Shown piece by piece: positions 27,734 through 36,830 of a stretch of DNA of 64,000 nucleotides. The stretch is from positions 226,065 through 290,064 of the forward strand of contig NZ_VORT01000005.1 in assembly GCF_007997155.1 (NCBI RefSeq). The letters are read 5' to 3'. A program made the position numbers and the translations under genes. The stretch's first letter is position 1, and the number at the start of each line of letters is the position of its first letter. The notes under the pieces were generated by a model. The model did not search any database, was not told the DNA's origin, and saw only the letters and a program-made list of their open reading frames with translations. Source of the stretch: Aequorivita antarctica. Its GTDB lineage: Bacteria; Bacteroidota; Bacteroidia; Flavobacteriales; Flavobacteriaceae.

Positions 27734-27991
27734 ATGAAAACTAAAATTTTAAAATTCGGAATGCCCCTGATGGCATTTTTACTGGCAATCGTGTTTGCTT
27801 TTGCTTCTGAAAAAAGTGAACCGGTTGAGAAGGACACCTTAATTCCAGGTTATATTCAAGGGACCTGTGAACTTGTATCCGTAAATTGCTCCGTATCGGG
27901 AGGTCCAGTCTGTCAATATGATGGCAAAAATGTTACCCGCTTCAAAAGCGGTAATAATTGTCATACATTTTTGTATGAATGGATGCCCTAA
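27734..27991 (+). CDS. Small exported four-cysteine peptide (DUF6520-like)
   Basis: The 85-residue product starts with a basic N-terminus and a hydrophobic core (MPLMAFLLAIVFAFA, residues 11-25), a signal peptide that could be cleaved after about residue 25. The mature part (about 60 residues) contains four cysteines in TCELVSVNC, VCQYDG and NCHTF contexts. This is the layout of DUF6520-like small exported peptides of Bacteroidetes. It follows the MauE-like gene by 54 bp and ends at a strong terminator. A disulfide-bonded extracellular peptide is the likely product. Whether it is a signal, toxin or substrate of the neighbouring S9 peptidase is unknown. Confidence 0.7.
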   Translation: MKTKILKFGMPLMAFLLAIVFAFASEKSEPVEKDTLIPGYIQGTCELVSVNCSVSGGPVCQYDGKNVTRFKSGNNCHTFLYEWMP

Positions 27992-27999
27992 TTAGTAAG

Positions 28000-28040
28000 T
28001 AAGGTTTCCCGATTTTTAAACCGGGAAACCTTATTATGTT
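28000..28040. terminator. Strong intrinsic terminator between convergent genes
   Basis: A 12-bp perfect stem (TAAGGTTTCCCG at 28000-28011 with CGGGAAACCTTA at 28022-28033) closes the MauE-like/peptide operon on the plus strand, with a T-run near 28038. It sits against the stop codon of the S9 peptidase, so it may serve both strands. Confidence 0.85.
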
Positions 28041-30643
28041 TTTTTCTTTAAGTAGGTTTCCATCCAATTATATATAGTTGTGGTTAAATGTTGTTGATTT
28101 TCAGTTTTTTGCAGGGTGTGCCCCTCATCCCTATACAACAGTAATTGTGCCTTCTTTCCCAATCTTTTTAAACCCAGAAACATATTCACACTTTGGTTCC
28201 AATTAACATTTGTATCATTCTTTCCCGTCCAAAGCAATAAGGGGGTCGTTATTTGCTCCACATTTGTAAGGGGTGAATTTGCATAATAATTCTCTTTCAT
28301 CTTATAAAAGGAATCGCCCATGCGAAATTGTTGGTTTTCAATACGCCACATTTGGGTAAGGTTCCATTCCCAGTTCACATCATGATAGTAATTAACAAGA
28401 TCTGTTACAGCCGCCCCGGCTACTGCAGTGGCGAACAAATTGGTTTGGGAAACTATAAAAGCTGTTTCATACCCTCCAAAGGAATGTCCAATCAAACCAA
28501 TCCTGTCTTCATCAATTTCTCCACTTTCCAGTACCTTTGTTACGGCCGCGGTAACGGAATTTAATGCTGAAATGCCTGGCTTTCCGATCGCATAGGAAAT
28601 ATCAGGTAAAAGCACAAAATAATCATTCAAGGTAAATTTTAATAAATTGAATCCTATGTCCATACAATCCGACGGTGGCTCAAAATTATTTATATGAAAT
28701 GATTCCCTTTCATATATTTCCACAATCAGAGGATATTTTTTATTAGGATTGTAGTTGGATGGATATATTAAACTTCCCTGAAGCTCTATTCCATTATTTA
28801 ACTTGTAGTCAATAAATTCGAAAGTACCCAAGTCATATTGCAGTAAACCTTTATTTGATTGATGTATTAAATAGGATCTATTTTTCTTTAAATTGAAACA
28901 GTTGATGGTAATTGGTTGGTCAAAGCGTTGTTGTCTGAATATGATTTTTTCTCCAGATTCATCTATAAATACTTGGTCAATTTTTCCTTCAACCCATAAA
29001 AGAGGCTTTATATCATGATTATCCTTCCATATTGATAGGCCACTTTTATATGTTTTATTGTCAAATACGCTTAAAATAATACCCTCTTTAGAACTGAAAT
29101 TAGGGGTTGGAAAGTGGGGTTGAAATTCCTGCACATTTTTAAAATCCTGTGCCTGATTTCTAATTATTCTATATTTATTATTTGTCTCTCGACCTCTTGT
29201 AATCCTTTCATTACTTTTTCCATCAGCACTCATTAGCCATATGTCAAATTCATCATAAAGAATAATTGTTTCATTATCTATCCACCCGGGATTACCCCAT
29301 GGAAAAAGATCACCGGCATATTGGAGGTGTGTATTTTGAAAATTTTGTTCCAAGTTATTCGTAAGGTTGATAGTTTGGCCATTTGAGATAGTATAGAGCC
29401 ACCAGTGGTTATTTTTAAAATAGGAAAGATGCTGTCCATTGGGAGCGATAGTGACGAAATTATCATTCATGTATTGGTTTTTAGAAACCAAGGTCGTATC
29501 GCCTGTATTAATGTTTTTTACAAACAAGTCTACATTTGAATAAAATTTATATAAAGGCTCATACTGTAATTGATCGTAAACTAAGGCATAATCGTGATTC
29601 ACCCTCATTGCGGAGGTGGGTAGGCCTGGTGTTCCAATTGCCATGATCTTCCCACTTTCTGGATACCAGGCTGTCAAAAAATAATTTTCTTCCTGTTCCC
29701 GATACATCTCCATTCTGGGTTCAATCCATGGATCACTTGAATCCCAAACTTGGACATCACTTTCTAATTTATTTTGGGGCTCCTTAAAAGCCTTTAAGTA
29801 AAAGATTATTTTTTTGTCCCTATTGTCAATATTTGGTTTGCCGTCGCTTATCCTGAAGTTTAAAAACTTATTCTGTATGATAATATCCGTTAGGGTGTGG
29901 GCGACCCCAGAATTGCCATCAACATAATTCAAGCGGTTGTTTCCATCCTTGGAGCTAATAAATGCGAGCGAATTTCCAGAACTGCCCACCTCCATGTCTT
30001 CGACAGTTCCATTTATTTCAGTAAAAAGCTTCCTGGTTTGCCTGTTGAGTACATCATATTGGATTATTTGTATAGTATCTGATTTTTTAATTGTGACAAA
30101 TAGGATATTTTTAGTGGGATGCCATTCATATTTCGTAACATTTTTAAGTGAATCGACGGTTTGGTCTCTATGGTTTATTAGGAGTATTTCCTTATCATTA
30201 CTAGATGTTTCCTTTATGGCAGCAATAAAGTGACCATTGGGTGAAAAACTATAATAGGATATATCGGAATATCGGCTTTCACTTAATTTTTTTAGATCAA
30301 TATTTATTAATTCCTTCCCCTTGCCAATACACGCAAACCATTGACTATTAGATGAGAAATTTAAACTTTCACTATCAGGTAGCTGAAACTTGTGGGACCC
30401 ATCAGTAGCCATTAGCCAGACAGTTCTTTTGTTTTCAGGGAATACTTCCGAAATGGCGATCCATTGCCCATCACTGGATATTTTGTGAATATTAGTATCC
30501 TTACTCCATTGGGAATTTAAGTTTGAGGTATATTGAAGTTTTGGGGATACCTGCGCTCCCAACACTTCCATGAATATTAATGCAAGAAAAAATTGCACGG
30601 CAAGTACCATTTTAGATTTATGGCCTATTCTGTTTAATTTCAT
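28034..30643 (-). CDS. S9-family (prolyl oligopeptidase-like) peptidase
   Basis: An exported 869-residue serine peptidase. An N-terminal hydrophobic segment (about residues 12-29) is a signal peptide or anchor. About 30-600 form a beta-propeller (repeated W..S.DGQWIAIS-type strands) that filters substrates. The C-terminal alpha/beta-hydrolase domain carries the nucleophile in GHSFGGY near 715, the acid in GKNDTNVNW near 800 and the base in DEGHTLQ near 843. It would cleave short peptides in the periplasm or at the surface. It is the last gene of a susC-susD-S9 operon (11 bp after susD), so it probably trims peptides brought in by that importer. Confidence 0.88.
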   Translation of the reverse strand: MKLNRIGHKSKMVLAVQFFLALIFMEVLGAQVSPKLQYTSNLNSQWSKDTNIHKISSDGQWIAISEVFPENKRTVWLMATDGSHKFQLPDSESLNFSSNSQWFACIGKGKELINIDLKKLSESRYSDISYYSFSPNGHFIAAIKETSSNDKEILLINHRDQTVDSLKNVTKYEWHPTKNILFVTIKKSDTIQIIQYDVLNRQTRKLFTEINGTVEDMEVGSSGNSLAFISSKDGNNRLNYVDGNSGVAHTLTDIIIQNKFLNFRISDGKPNIDNRDKKIIFYLKAFKEPQNKLESDVQVWDSSDPWIEPRMEMYREQEENYFLTAWYPESGKIMAIGTPGLPTSAMRVNHDYALVYDQLQYEPLYKFYSNVDLFVKNINTGDTTLVSKNQYMNDNFVTIAPNGQHLSYFKNNHWWLYTISNGQTINLTNNLEQNFQNTHLQYAGDLFPWGNPGWIDNETIILYDEFDIWLMSADGKSNERITRGRETNNKYRIIRNQAQDFKNVQEFQPHFPTPNFSSKEGIILSVFDNKTYKSGLSIWKDNHDIKPLLWVEGKIDQVFIDESGEKIIFRQQRFDQPITINCFNLKKNRSYLIHQSNKGLLQYDLGTFEFIDYKLNNGIELQGSLIYPSNYNPNKKYPLIVEIYERESFHINNFEPPSDCMDIGFNLLKFTLNDYFVLLPDISYAIGKPGISALNSVTAAVTKVLESGEIDEDRIGLIGHSFGGYETAFIVSQTNLFATAVAGAAVTDLVNYYHDVNWEWNLTQMWRIENQQFRMGDSFYKMKENYYANSPLTNVEQITTPLLLWTGKNDTNVNWNQSVNMFLGLKRLGKKAQLLLYRDEGHTLQKTENQQHLTTTIYNWMETYLKKKT

Positions 30644-30654
30644 AATGTCTGGGA

Positions 30655-32049
30655 TTAATATCCTGGATTTTGCGGTTCAAGTTTAGGGTTCATCAAAAGT
30701 TCATTCTCTGGGATGGGCAACAATAAGTCTGTCGGTTTCCAGCCGGGTTTGATTGGGGCGAGGATGTCATTGGCAAGGCCCAGCCTCTTTATATCGAACC
30801 ATCTATGCCCGAATTCAGAAAAAAGTTCATGATAACGTTCTGTACTAATTGCATCCAAAATCCCACTTTCAGTGGTAGCCTCCGAATCCATTAGACCTGC
30901 ACGGTTTCGAATGACGTTAAGGTCATCCAGCGCTCCTGAAAGGTTGCCTAGTTTTGCCCGTGCCTCAGCGCGGATTAGGAATTGTTCAGACAGGCGTAAG
31001 ACCACAGAATATTCTATGCTTGTGCCTGTATTGGCCTCAATCTTATACTTGTTGGGAAAGTACCACGTTTCACTGCCATCCGTCACTACCCCAATCCAAT
31101 GTTCCTTTCTTCCATCATTAGGTTCCATACCCTCATATAATTGTGGGTTTAGGGCTACCAAAGGTGGGGGGCCGGACTCAAAAAGAAATAGGGAAGCTTC
31201 CTGTGTATTTTCCCCTTCGGATTTTGGTTTAAACTGTAGGATTGCTGAGGTACTTTCCTTTAAAAATTCATTGGCCACATCTACCTCAAGATTAAACACG
31301 GAAGTATTGTTTATAATGGTTGTCGCTTCCAATGCTGCTAAATCCCATTGTTCGGTAAATATATAGACCCTTGCGAGTAAGGAAGCGACAACCATCTGGT
31401 TGGCACGTGTACGTTCCGATGAAATATAATTGGCGCCTAGCAGTCCCTTGGCTTCCTGAAGATCCATAATGATGTTTTCATAAACCTCTGAAGCGGGCAT
31501 TCTAGAAAGCATACTGTTTAAACCAAAATCAGTAGTTGTGGCATACGGTATATCGCCAAAGAGATTCACCAAATAGGAATAGGTTAACGCCCTAATAAAA
31601 AGTGTTTCCCCTCGCAACTGCTTCTTGATATCAGGACCAATCTTATCGGATTTATCGAGACTTTCCAAAATGGCGTTGCCCATATAGATGAGCGAATATG
31701 AACCGTTCCATATTCCTTCAACAATTGGGTCATCAGAAAAAATATAATGTTGATAAAAGCTGTCCATAGGTTCGGCTCCTAAGCCATAGAAGTCCAATTC
31801 ATCGGAATAAATGCCCATTAAGGCAGTTAGACCTTGGGTAGTGCCAGTGAGTAATACTTCATCCCTTAATTTTGCATAAAGGGAGGTTACCGCGGCGGTG
31901 GCCGTAGCTTCATCCTCAAAAACTTCTGGAGTATTGATTTGTCCGAAAGGATCATTGACCTCTAAAAAGTCTTCGCATCCCATGAAGAATAGGGAGCATA
32001 TAAACAGATAAAAAAGGTTTTTATTGATATGTGTGAATGTAGTTTTCAT
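30655..32049 (-). CDS. susD: RagB/SusD-family outer-membrane lipoprotein
   Basis: The 464-residue protein has a lipoprotein signal peptide with lipobox SLFFMGC (Cys about 25), followed by the typical DFLEVNDPFGQINTPEVF start. TPR-like helices surround the ligand site, and the C-terminal family signature FDIKRLGLAND and LLLPIPENELLMNPKLEPQNPGY is present. It caps the SusC barrel and captures the nutrient. The order susC-susD-S9 peptidase, with 15- and 11-bp gaps, suggests a peptide rather than a glycan, since no glycosidase is nearby. Confidence 0.92.
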   Translation of the reverse strand: MKTTFTHINKNLFYLFICSLFFMGCEDFLEVNDPFGQINTPEVFEDEATATAAVTSLYAKLRDEVLLTGTTQGLTALMGIYSDELDFYGLGAEPMDSFYQHYIFSDDPIVEGIWNGSYSLIYMGNAILESLDKSDKIGPDIKKQLRGETLFIRALTYSYLVNLFGDIPYATTTDFGLNSMLSRMPASEVYENIIMDLQEAKGLLGANYISSERTRANQMVVASLLARVYIFTEQWDLAALEATTIINNTSVFNLEVDVANEFLKESTSAILQFKPKSEGENTQEASLFLFESGPPPLVALNPQLYEGMEPNDGRKEHWIGVVTDGSETWYFPNKYKIEANTGTSIEYSVVLRLSEQFLIRAEARAKLGNLSGALDDLNVIRNRAGLMDSEATTESGILDAISTERYHELFSEFGHRWFDIKRLGLANDILAPIKPGWKPTDLLLPIPENELLMNPKLEPQNPGY

Positions 32050-32064
32050 TGGTATATATTTTAA

Positions 32065-35052
32065 TTATAAATTAATTTGTGTCCCCAGAGTAATCCTTCT
32101 TAGGGGTGGAATAAAACCTTTAAGCTGTTCGGGATCCCCGCCCTCAAAACTGCTAAAAGTGAGCAGATTGAGGCCCTGAAGGAAAATGCGGCAAGAAGCG
32201 CCAGTTTCCTTATTTATGGTAAGCTTATAGGCAAGTTCGAGGGACCGTAACCTAAGAAATGAAGCGTCGGAAATTACCCCGTTGCTTTGGGTAAACTGGG
32301 AATATGCCAAATATGCCTCATAATTTTCACCGGTAGTAAAGCGCTGCATCGCTGCCTGGTCACCCGGTTGTTGCCATCTATCCAAAACGCTTATGTTTTG
32401 ATTTGACAGGGTTCCGGGAGGGGTGGTAAAGCGGTATTGGTTATATCCTTTTTTCTTTGCGAACTGGAAAAGGAAATTTAATGACCAGGCTTTGTAGTTA
32501 ATGGTATTTGAAATCCCGCCAAAGAATTTAGGGGAAAGATCTGCTATGTACTGCTTATCCTTGTCACTACTTATTACCCCATCGCCATTAAAATCGGTAA
32601 ACTCAAATATTCCGGTTTCTGGATTGACACCTTGAAGCTCATACAATTTAACAATGTTTAGTGGTTCGCCTATAACATACCTATTGGCATAGGTTGAATT
32701 TTCGAGGCCAGGGAATGCAAGTAGTTTGTTGCGCGGCAATGATAGATTGAAAGAGCTGTTCCATGAAAAATTTGAGCCCCGGCCTATAACTCCATTCAGT
32801 TCGAATTCAAATCCTGAATTTTCAACCAATGCGTCCAGGTTGGATTGGATACTTGGAAAACCCGTTGTGCCCGGTAAGGCGTAACTCACCAATTGATTGG
32901 AAGAGCGGTTATTATAGTAAGCAGCGGAAAATGAAATTTTATTGCGAAGAAAACCCATTTCCACTGCGAGTTCACGCTTGATGATTTTTTCCCATTTAAA
33001 GTTGGGGTTGTAAAGGCGCGCAGGTACGAGCCCAATATTGCCATCATAGGGATAATCCTGTATGCTGTAGGTCTGTAGGTATTGATAATCGCCTATCTGA
33101 TCATTACCGGCAATGCCGTAACTTCCCCTCAGCTTCCCGAAGTTTATCAATGGAAAATCGTTTCCTTGGGTAAATATCCATGCAGCACCTAAAGCGCCAA
33201 AATTACCATATTTATTGTCGGGGCCGAATCTACTGGAGCCATCACGCCTGCCGGTAGCATTTAGGAAAAACCTATCTATATAAGCATAATTGATTCTGGC
33301 AAAAATAGAATGGTACTTATAGTTCGTTTTATTTTCATCGAGAATAAGCAATGTGCTGGCGGCACTCATATTGTTTATGAAATGATTGGTTGGAAACCCT
33401 ATCCCGATAATGCTCCCTTGCTCAGTGTTATTTTCCTGAAAGGTAGTGCCAAGTAAAATATCCCATTCACTCATATTACCAGTCTTTTTCCAACTTATTT
33501 GAGGCTCGCTTATCCAATAGGTTCGTCTTCCTTCACTCGTTGTTAGCATAGAGGAACTGCTGTCCAAGCCATAGGCAGGATCAAAAATGGTATGGGGGGT
33601 AGTGGTAACCCCTTTTAAATATGACAACCCATAACCAACATTTATTTTTACCTCAAAATTTTCTAAAAATGAATAGGAGGTAACCGTATTTGATATTAGG
33701 TTATTGGAATTTTGTTTGTATTTACTATCCGCAGCCGCCAATGGATTCGTAAACGTACTGTTCTCCCAATTGAGATTTCCTTCTTCATCATATAGGGCAG
33801 GGGTATTTGGCGCTAACTGTAAGGCATCAGAAGAGAAGTCTCTGTTCGGTAGATAGTTTTTTTCCAAAGCATATCCCCCAGTGAACACAACCTTAAACTT
33901 CCCATTCCTGCTTTGGTGGTTTACATTTGTGTTTACTGAAATTCTATCATAGTTATAGTCGCCAGGAAAGACGGTGGTTTCCTCTTGATATTGACCGCTA
34001 AGTAGGAACTGGGTATGGGAAGACCCTCCTGAGACCTGTGCCAACAGTTTGCGTGTATTGGCGGTGCCCCCAATCAATTCCTTTTGCCAATCTGTATCGC
34101 GATCCATATTCCAGGTGCCGTTAACGTCATAAGCCCAGGCGGGATATTCTGTTATCCCGTCATTGGCAAAGGCTTCGCGACGCATTTCCAGATATTGCTC
34201 GGTATTTAAGAGTTTTGCCTTTCTATTGATATGGGCTATGCCCGTACTACTGCTTACGGATATTTTTGTTTTTCCTTCCCGACCTTTTTTGGTAGTAATG
34301 AGAACTACTCCATTGGCACCACGGGAGCCATAGATAGCGGTAGCGTCTGCATCCTTTAGGATTTCAATAGACTCAATGGTCTCGGGATTTATGGCATTCA
34401 GGGGGCTGACATCTGCGAAGGGCAGTATGCCACCAGAGGTATTGGGAGAGCCCAAGGTTTGTGTATCATAAGGTACTCCATCAATTATATAAAGGGGTTC
34501 ATTTCCGGCCATCAAACTGTTTTGGCCACGAATGCGAACTTTAAATCCACCACCGGGAGTCCCGGAATTTTGGACTACATCCACTCCAGTTACCCTTCCC
34601 TGTAAGGCTTCAAGGGGATTATTAATAGGTTGTTTATCAATTTCAGCAGCACTTACACGCCCTATGCTTCCAGTGCGTTTGTTGTCTGTTGTAGTATAAT
34701 AGCCCGCATTAATCACTACTTGGTCCAAAGAAGTGGCATCCAACTGCATAGTAACATTTAGTATACTGCCATTGCCAACTGCGACTACCTGCGGTTTATA
34801 CCCCAAATAGGTAAACACCACCGTATCGTTTGCGGCCGCGGTTAGCGAGTACCTGCCTTCCAGATCGCTTATGCTTCCCCGGGCGGTATTCTTTACCAGT
34901 ACGTTGACGCCACCGAGGGGGCCATCGGCATCGGTAATTGTTCCACTGATTGTTTTTAGTGGAAGGTTCTGTGATAAAATTGGGGAGTTGTAAGTGAAGA
35001 AGAGGGCAGAAGTTAGTGCAAGGACATAGCTTCGCCTGTAATTATTTTTCAT
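32065..35052 (-). CDS. susC: SusC/RagA-family TonB-dependent outer-membrane transporter
   Basis: The 995-residue transporter has a signal peptide (about 1-27), a carboxypeptidase-regulatory beta-sandwich (about 33-115: ISGTITDADGPLGGVNV), a plug domain (about 118-250: VVINAGYYTTTDNK, GRVTGVDVVQNSG, VRIRGQNSL, KDADATAIYGSRGANGV) and a 22-strand barrel. It lacks an FecR-type N-terminal signalling domain, so sigma/anti-sigma control is not evident. It imports the ligand captured by SusD using TonB energy. Upstream lies a 590-bp region with marked secondary structure. Confidence 0.93.
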   Translation of the reverse strand: MKNNYRRSYVLALTSALFFTYNSPILSQNLPLKTISGTITDADGPLGGVNVLVKNTARGSISDLEGRYSLTAAANDTVVFTYLGYKPQVVAVGNGSILNVTMQLDATSLDQVVINAGYYTTTDNKRTGSIGRVSAAEIDKQPINNPLEALQGRVTGVDVVQNSGTPGGGFKVRIRGQNSLMAGNEPLYIIDGVPYDTQTLGSPNTSGGILPFADVSPLNAINPETIESIEILKDADATAIYGSRGANGVVLITTKKGREGKTKISVSSSTGIAHINRKAKLLNTEQYLEMRREAFANDGITEYPAWAYDVNGTWNMDRDTDWQKELIGGTANTRKLLAQVSGGSSHTQFLLSGQYQEETTVFPGDYNYDRISVNTNVNHQSRNGKFKVVFTGGYALEKNYLPNRDFSSDALQLAPNTPALYDEEGNLNWENSTFTNPLAAADSKYKQNSNNLISNTVTSYSFLENFEVKINVGYGLSYLKGVTTTPHTIFDPAYGLDSSSSMLTTSEGRRTYWISEPQISWKKTGNMSEWDILLGTTFQENNTEQGSIIGIGFPTNHFINNMSAASTLLILDENKTNYKYHSIFARINYAYIDRFFLNATGRRDGSSRFGPDNKYGNFGALGAAWIFTQGNDFPLINFGKLRGSYGIAGNDQIGDYQYLQTYSIQDYPYDGNIGLVPARLYNPNFKWEKIIKRELAVEMGFLRNKISFSAAYYNNRSSNQLVSYALPGTTGFPSIQSNLDALVENSGFEFELNGVIGRGSNFSWNSSFNLSLPRNKLLAFPGLENSTYANRYVIGEPLNIVKLYELQGVNPETGIFEFTDFNGDGVISSDKDKQYIADLSPKFFGGISNTINYKAWSLNFLFQFAKKKGYNQYRFTTPPGTLSNQNISVLDRWQQPGDQAAMQRFTTGENYEAYLAYSQFTQSNGVISDASFLRLRSLELAYKLTINKETGASCRIFLQGLNLLTFSSFEGGDPEQLKGFIPPLRRITLGTQINL

Positions 35053-35188
35053 AATTTTGCATCAGTTAAGTTTATACTATTTTAACTACTGGCCTGCTCC
35101 ACCGGTCGTCGAAAACTGGGAGCGGGTCATTTTTGTTTAAAGCTGTAGGCTTTAGGCCGTAAGCTCTAAGTATTAAGACATGAATGTC

Positions 35189-35235
35189 AGGTCAAGCTAG
35201 CCTGTCCTGAGCGCAGTCGAAGGGCAGTCGAGACC
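35189..35235. repeat. REP-like interspersed repeat remnant
   Basis: Contains CCTGAGCGCAGTCGAAGG (35205-35222), a short motif found scattered through many bacterial genomes, bounded by GGTC and GAGACC. It is followed to about 35290 by a short degenerate CTCAATACTAA repeat. The whole piece lies in the susC upstream region. Confidence 0.55.
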
Positions 35236-35395
35236 TCAATTGGGGTCGCAACCACTCAATACTAACTACTCAATTCTCAATACTAAATACAATTACGAAA
35301 AATCATAAACAAAACAGAAACAAATGCTTTAAAAGAAAGTTGAGAAGAAAAAACCGACCAAGCCCAAAACAAAAGGGCGCGGAACTCAACTTATT

Positions 35396-35506
35396 GTACT
35401 AGAGGTACTGGTATACCAACACACAAATAAGAGAGAACTCACGCCCCGGGCCGTGAGCATTCTGCTTATTCTCTCGTGTGTTTAAAAATTACCAGTTTTC
35501 TAGTAC
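35396..35506. other. 111-nt long bulged inverted repeat (RNA structure or MITE-like)
   Basis: Five nested stems can be drawn: GTACTAGA/TCTAGTAC (35396-35403 with 35499-35506), ACTGGTA/TACCAGT, ACACAC/GTGTGT, GAGAGAA/TTCTCTC and CTCACG/CGTGAG around a CCCCGGGC loop at 35444-35451. That is 34 pairs in all. A second small hairpin CTTCTAA/TTAGAAG lies just to the right (35524-35548). No open frame crosses it. It could be a structured RNA in the 5' region of susC or the XRE gene, or a miniature mobile element with terminal inverted repeats. Confidence 0.65.
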
Positions 35507-35642
35507 GAGATTCAAAGCGAAAGCTTCTAATTTTTTGCTCTTAGAAGAGTCGCAATATAATTAATTACTACAAACATAATAAAATATATTTTATCTACCA
35601 AACGGCTTACTCGATTTTGGTTAAGAATTCTAAAATTGCAGT

Positions 35643-35924
35643 ATGTCCGGACTTTCAGAAAAAGATATAATTATAGCAAATAAGATAGCTGATCGTATAA
35701 AGGCTTTGCGTATAAATGATTCAGGATTAAGACAAATTGATTTTGTTGAAAAATACAATATTGAAAAACAAGAAATTAGTCGTTGGGAAAACCAAGTTTC
35801 CAAAGATTTAGTATCAGGAAAAATTAAAGGCAGAGGAGTTACCGTCTATACAATAAATCGGTTTTGCAATTTGATTGGTATAAGTTTAAAAGAATTTTTT
35901 GATGATGATTTGTTTCGCATATAA
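35643..35924 (+). CDS. XRE-family helix-turn-helix regulator
   Basis: A small 93-residue DNA-binding protein. Its helix-turn-helix is KIADRIKALRI, then RQIDFVEKYNIEKQEISRWE and NRFCNLIGISLKEFF, the Cro/C1 pattern. It stands alone. On its left lies the long inverted repeat, on its right a 906-bp non-coding stretch. It may autoregulate or control the neighbouring sus operon or ATPase/protease genes, but no operator link can be shown. Confidence 0.82.
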   Translation: MSGLSEKDIIIANKIADRIKALRINDSGLRQIDFVEKYNIEKQEISRWENQVSKDLVSGKIKGRGVTVYTINRFCNLIGISLKEFFDDDLFRI

Positions 35925-36110
35925 AAAATCTCTTATAGTGACTTGATTCATTATAATTTTTTCTAAGGCCAAAACTTTATCTCTTTGCAGTCAATTTCTT
36001 TCTCAATAGCAATTAAGTTTTAATTGGTGTCGCTAGCAACAGAATTAAATTTGTAAACAATGATATTAATTTATAAAAATTATCTTTAAATTTGCTTGAA
36101 CTTATCCAAC

Positions 36111-36141
36111 AAAAAGCCCACTTGCTGTAACAAGTGGGCTT
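36111..36141 (-). terminator. Terminator-like hairpin without an obvious gene
   Basis: AGCCCACTTG (36115-36124) pairs perfectly with CAAGTGGGCT (36131-36140), loop CTGTAA. On the minus strand it is followed by TTTTT (36111-36115). No minus-strand gene ends here now. Confidence 0.6.
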
Positions 36142-36718
36142 AAAGAGGGGGAAGGTTTTGGAAGCCTTGCCAGTTCATTTGTAGATTTCCCTCATTAGGT
36201 TTGGACCCTATTGAGATGACACAAAACATACATTAAAACTTCTCTAAAAAATCTACTCAAATAACTTGGGTACATTCTTGTCGGTAAAGATAATTCCATT
36301 CTGTTAAGGAATCTTATTTTTATTTAGAACTATATTAACCATTCATCAACATATGAAATGTTAATAACTCCAATTTTTTGTGGAAAAACTAGATTTAATT
36401 TTATTTTATCGAAAAATATCCTGCGTCTTTAATATTTATAACTTCTTATTGAGTCTTCCTGCCTATTTCCTTTAAAAACACCGTATATTTTAATTTTCGA
36501 TTATCCTAAAATTATTGTGCAATAGAAATAAGCGAATATTTAAGTATTGCGCATTGTCACATGCCAATCTTCCCATCCACATAGGGAACGACCTAGCCTT
36601 TTGGCTTCGCTTAAGGTTACTGAATAGGTATCTGTTGAACAGCTTGAAAGAACTCTACAGTCTTTATTATAATAGTATTTTTGATTTGTGCCTCCTTCCT
36701 TTTGAATTATTATAAAGT

Positions 36719-36798
36719 ATTTTGGAAATAAAATACCTTAAAAGGAAATTAATTTCAAATTTTGGAAATAAATTGTTGTTTTAGGAAATTATTTTAAT
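36719..36798 (+). repeat. Four phased 20-bp direct repeats upstream of the AAA/subtilase promoter
   Basis: The core GGAAAT(A/T) starts at 36724, 36744, 36764 and 36784, exactly every 20 bp. Odd units read TTTTGGAAATAAA and even units (A/T)(A/T)GGAAATTA. Twenty bp is close to two helical turns, so all cores face the same side. The array overlaps the -33 region of the promoter and is best read as an operator or activator array. Confidence 0.8.
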
Positions 36799-36805
36799 AT
36801 ATTTG
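36776..36805 (+). promoter_or_regulatory. Bacteroidetes-type promoter of the AAA/subtilase operon
   Basis: TTG at 36776-36778, 19-bp spacer, TATATTTG at 36798-36805: this matches the TTG-N19-TAnnTTTG consensus. The start codon is 25 bp further on. The fourth 20-bp repeat lies inside the spacer, so a bound protein would directly affect polymerase. Confidence 0.7.
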
Positions 36806-36830
36806 CTATAAAATAAAATCCCTCACAAAA

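Larger units (their letters stand above)
35925..36830. other. 906-bp non-coding stretch upstream of the AAA/subtilase operon
   Basis: No convincing gene; a 66-codon frame at 36515-36715 has no recognisable features. It holds a minus-strand terminator-like hairpin (36111-36141), then AT-rich sequence, and at its right end a phased repeat array and promoter. The hairpin may be the relic of a deleted minus-strand gene. Confidence 0.55.

Noticed and set aside
35205..35222. CCTGAGCGCAGTCGAAGG as an ICE attachment site
   Set aside because: The motif is a common scattered repeat and no second copy flanking the element was seen.
36515..36715. 66-codon frame in the 906-bp spacer
   Set aside because: No recognisable protein features; region shows regulatory repeats instead.
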